A model generated the notes under the pieces. That model saw nothing but the letters and a program-made list of their open reading frames with translations, made no database searches and had not been told where the DNA came from. A program made the translations under genes and the position numbers. Shown here piece after piece: positions 61,989 through 64,000 of a DNA stretch of 64,000 nt. Source of the DNA: Planctomycetota bacterium (GTDB lineage: Bacteria > Planctomycetota > Phycisphaerae > WQYP01); contig JAJZDN010000001.1 of NCBI GenBank assembly GCA_021805985.1, positions 62,001 through 126,000 on the forward strand. Reading direction: 5' to 3'. Every line of letters starts with the position of its first letter. Within the stretch, counting starts at the first letter, position 1.

Positions 61989-62657
61989 TTAGAGGGCTCT
62001 GCGACGAAACTTCAGGCCCCCAACCACGCCCATACCGGTTAAGGTCAGAAGCGTTGGCCAAAAAGCCGCCGGAAGCGGAGCGGCACCTGTCGCTACTACT
62101 CCCAGCCCCGGAACGTCAACCTGCTTCTGCGTGAGATCCTGCTGACCATTGGGTGCACTGGATGTCACATTGGTTGCGGCCTGAGTCTCGTAATTAAGCC
62201 CGGGGCCAGATACCCTGTGGGAAGTGGTAGAAACCACGGTGATATAACCCAAGGCTTCCAATCCGTTAGCGGCGGTATAGGTTGTTCCAGTATAAAACCA
62301 CTTATAGGTGCCGCCATCGGCGGTGGTATCGCTGGCACTGCCAAACGATCCCCTTACCCCGGAGTTGGTGATCGTTAACCTGGGGGTCGAAACCAGGGAG
62401 GAAGCGGGCCCATTTAACTGGAGGCTGACAAAGGCCTGATTGGTTGATCCTGTGCCCAGCAAGGTTGTTCCTGCCGCACCAAACATAAGATAATAGGTAA
62501 AATCATATGTTCCGGCGACGGAACCACTGGTGGCCACGGGACTGGCAGAAGTCAGGACGATTTCCGCTTGCGCTGTCTGGGCGGAAGTGGAGATCATTCC
62601 GGCGCATGCCAAAGCCGCCGTAAGAGCGAGGCTGATTTTTGTAAACGTATTCTTCAT
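61989..62657 (-). CDS. PEP-CTERM/VPLPA-type exported surface protein
   Basis: A 222-aa secreted protein. ATG 62657 opens a signal peptide (MKNTFTKISLALTAALACAG). The middle is Ser/Thr/Gly/Val-rich beta structure without a known domain. The C-terminus APLPAAFWPTLLTLTGMGVVGG, then a basic RRR, is the tripartite sorting signal of the VPLPA variant of PEP-CTERM: motif, transmembrane helix and Arg cluster. Such signals are processed by exosortase/EpsH-like enzymes, which are not in this window. A terminator follows at 61893-61933. Confidence 0.88.
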   Translation of the reverse strand: MKNTFTKISLALTAALACAGMISTSAQTAQAEIVLTSASPVATSGSVAGTYDFTYYLMFGAAGTTLLGTGSTNQAFVSLQLNGPASSLVSTPRLTITNSGVRGSFGSASDTTADGGTYKWFYTGTTYTAANGLEALGYITVVSTTSHRVSGPGLNYETQAATNVTSSAPNGQQDLTQKQVDVPGLGVVATGAAPLPAAFWPTLLTLTGMGVVGGLKFRRRAL

Positions 62658-63115
62658 GGTAACACTGTCCTTTTCCAAGTATTTTGGGATTGCCAACGTG
62701 CTTTAAGCGTTGCGCAATGAGCCAAAAACTAAACCAAGCCGGAGTTTAATGGCCGCATAATTGGAACCAACCAATTAGAAAATACGGTCAGAATTCCGAC
62801 AACATTCAATCAACATTCAAACCATTGCTTAAACGGTGGTGCACCACCTTCAGACAAGTATTGAACGTTGAAGAGAGCAAATTCCTTTAAGAGCGTCCCC
62901 ACTACTTAAAGTGTTGCTGCGCGTAGCGCCGACAACTTCATTAAGCCCATGTATAACAGTAGGCCTCACATCAGTTGAAGTCAAATAATTAAATCAAATA
63001 AATAAACCATCAAGGTCGTTTTCTATATGCGGAAAACTCTATCCACTTTTCGGCATTTTCACTAAGACAAAACGTCACATAACCGATGCTTCAACTTAGG
63101 GAAAGTCTTGCCTTT
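62658..63115. promoter_or_regulatory. 458-base control region with repeated sites and a palindrome
   Basis: The spacer upstream of the PEP-CTERM gene carries three TTGAA(T/C)GTTG sites. Two lie in tandem on the minus strand (62800-62809 and 62811-62820) and one on the plus strand (62861-62870). Between them is the perfect 14-base palindrome GGTGGTGCACCACC (62835-62848). The layout suggests binding of an activator or repressor. The rest is A/T-rich, with no ORF or RNA that I recognise. Confidence 0.55.
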
Positions 63116-64000
63116 TCATGTCTTGGAATTAGCAGCTTCAGCAGGATCATCCTCTTTGAGTTCCGTGTGGGCGCTGGAGTTCATATCCAGTTTTACCACG
63201 TCATAGTGAAAAAATAATGCCACCGTCCAGTCGATGATCACCCGTAATCGCCGCGACCAGTGCGGCATCTGCGTGAGATAATAGGTGCGCCACACCCACC
63301 ATGCGGCAAAGCCGCGCACTTGAACCTTCATCACGCGACCAATACCGTCATAATGTCCTAAGGCCGCCAGTGTACCCAGACTCTTGTAAACAAACGGGGC
63401 CAATGCCTCATTGCGCCCTTTGCGACAGATGTTGGCAGCTAACACCCGCGCTTCGCGTAAGGCGTGTTGTGCCAACTGGGGGTATGGCTTGCCTTCAGGA
63501 TCTGGTATCCAGGCACAATCCCCGATTGCCCATATCTCGGGCCGCTGCTGGCACTGCATCGTAGGCTGCACAACAATGCGGCCATGCTGCTTGGGAATGG
63601 GAAGATCGGCCAGCAACGGGTGCGATCCCAGCCCGGCGCACAACAGCGTAAGGTTGGCGGGAATAAAGGTTTTATCCTTGAGCGTAACACCCTGGGGACT
63701 AATTTCCGCCACCGGTGTATTTATGCGGATTTCCACACGTCGCTTTTCCAAAACGGTTTTAGCAAACGCGGCTTGCCCGTCGGGCATTTCCTTTAGAAAT
63801 GTCGCACCAGCCTCACACATCAGCACTTTGATTTCCTCATAACGAATATGCTGATATGTACCGCAAATGTTGCTAAGGAATTCTGTTAATTCCCCCACCA
63901 GTTCCACGCCCACCAGGCCGGCACCTATGATCACTATGGTGAGAAGCTGTTTTTTGCGGGCCGGATCGCTTTCCACATCGGCCTGTTCAAACGCATCAAT
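63116..64000 (-). CDS. ndh: Type II NADH dehydrogenase-like FAD oxidoreductase (N-terminus off window)
   Basis: The frame is open from the right edge; the first ATG inside the window is at 63976, but the upstream codons (IDAFEQADVESDPARKK) continue the protein, so the real start lies outside. TIVIIGAGLVGVELVGELTEF is the second Rossmann (NADH) motif, IWAIGDCAWIPDPEGKPYPQLAQHALREA the FAD-binding C-terminal signature, and LGHYDGIG with a hydrophobic C-terminus follows. This pattern fits membrane-attached NDH-2 enzymes that oxidise NADH with quinone without pumping protons. The visible part is about 295 codons of an expected 430. Confidence 0.88.
   Translation of the reverse strand: MDAFEQADVESDPARKKQLLTIVIIGAGLVGVELVGELTEFLSNICGTYQHIRYEEIKVLMCEAGATFLKEMPDGQAAFAKTVLEKRRVEIRINTPVAEISPQGVTLKDKTFIPANLTLLCAGLGSHPLLADLPIPKQHGRIVVQPTMQCQQRPEIWAIGDCAWIPDPEGKPYPQLAQHALREARVLAANICRKGRNEALAPFVYKSLGTLAALGHYDGIGRVMKVQVRGFAAWWVWRTYYLTQMPHWSRRLRVIIDWTVALFFHYDVVKLDMNSSAHTELKEDDPAEAANSKT

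Noticed and set aside
1-64000. CRISPR arrays, rRNA operons, intact insertion sequences or integrases
   Set aside because: None found on reading: no regularly spaced repeats of CRISPR type, no rRNA motifs, and no transposase or recombinase-like protein.

Overview
This window reads as chromosomal DNA of a Planctomycetota bacterium, most likely of the class Phycisphaerae. The case rests on a DUF4159/terpenoid-cyclase-like toroid protein behind a zinc ribbon and one membrane helix, a PLPA-type PEP-CTERM surface protein, a GyrA whose breakage-reunion region reads [17 protein letters not shown], a LacI/XylR-type regulator over a sugar locus, and many short gene-sparse spacers. Assignment below phylum is inference. 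Both edges cut genes: a BshC-like protein on the left and a type II NADH dehydrogenase on the right.

Layout. (1) 0-12.6 kb, almost all minus strand: a BshC-like fragment, a glycosyltransferase, rdgB, a class V PLP enzyme, the 912-aa DUF4159 protein, and a sulfur block. The block reads, in transcription order, SAM-I riboswitch with terminator, threonine-synthase-like enzyme, MoaD/ThiS-like sulfur carrier, NIL-domain protein, ThiF/MoeB-like activating enzyme, two tandem DinB-like proteins, a large hairpin, and a SufS-type cysteine desulfurase. (2) 12.7-21.1 kb: a small membrane ORF, a CCA-type nucleotidyltransferase, and a carbohydrate locus. The locus holds a sialate O-acetylesterase, a decayed GDSL/glycosidase chimera, a phosphomannose-isomerase fusion and a ROK kinase, divergent from a XylR-like regulator. 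(3) 21.3-27.1 kb: scpB, a VWA protein with a broken MIDAS motif, a DUF2934 protein, a small lipoprotein and acnA. (4) 27.3-30.7 kb: an accessory stretch with a three-gene cassette of unknown proteins (the third looks like a permuted papain-fold enzyme) and a six-helix membrane protein, ending at the 3' end of tRNA-Ile(GAT). (5) 31-38.4 kb: a cobalamin-binding protein, gpsA, a cyclodeaminase-type protein, a cupin, a lipoprotein thiol peroxidase and a 1007-aa secreted glycosidase. (6) 38.4-39.8 kb: a decaying TIGR04255-like/unknown/Fic module. (7) 39.9-50.9 kb: a pilin-like protein, glmM, a DnaJ/CbpA-like co-chaperone, small secreted or membrane proteins, apt, comEC and gyrA. (8) 51-52.7 kb: an accessory pocket with an orphan HNH endonuclease, an unknown protein and a HEPN-like remnant. 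(9) 52.7-64 kb: an aldo/keto reductase, ClpP, a glycosyltransferase, RlmN, purB, a FucP-type sugar permease, a sigma-54 activator with a degenerate receiver, the PEP-CTERM protein with its terminator, and ndh.

The most interesting system is the SAM-riboswitch-controlled operon. A methionine-type riboswitch over a threonine-synthase-like PLP enzyme, a GG-tailed sulfur carrier, its adenylating enzyme and a NIL protein suggests protein-thiocarboxylate-based homocysteine synthesis rather than ordinary threonine synthesis. Two further candidates for undescribed systems are the three-gene cassette next to tRNA-Ile and the overlapping TIGR04255-like/unknown/Fic module. No CRISPR array, rRNA or recognisable intact insertion sequence was seen.
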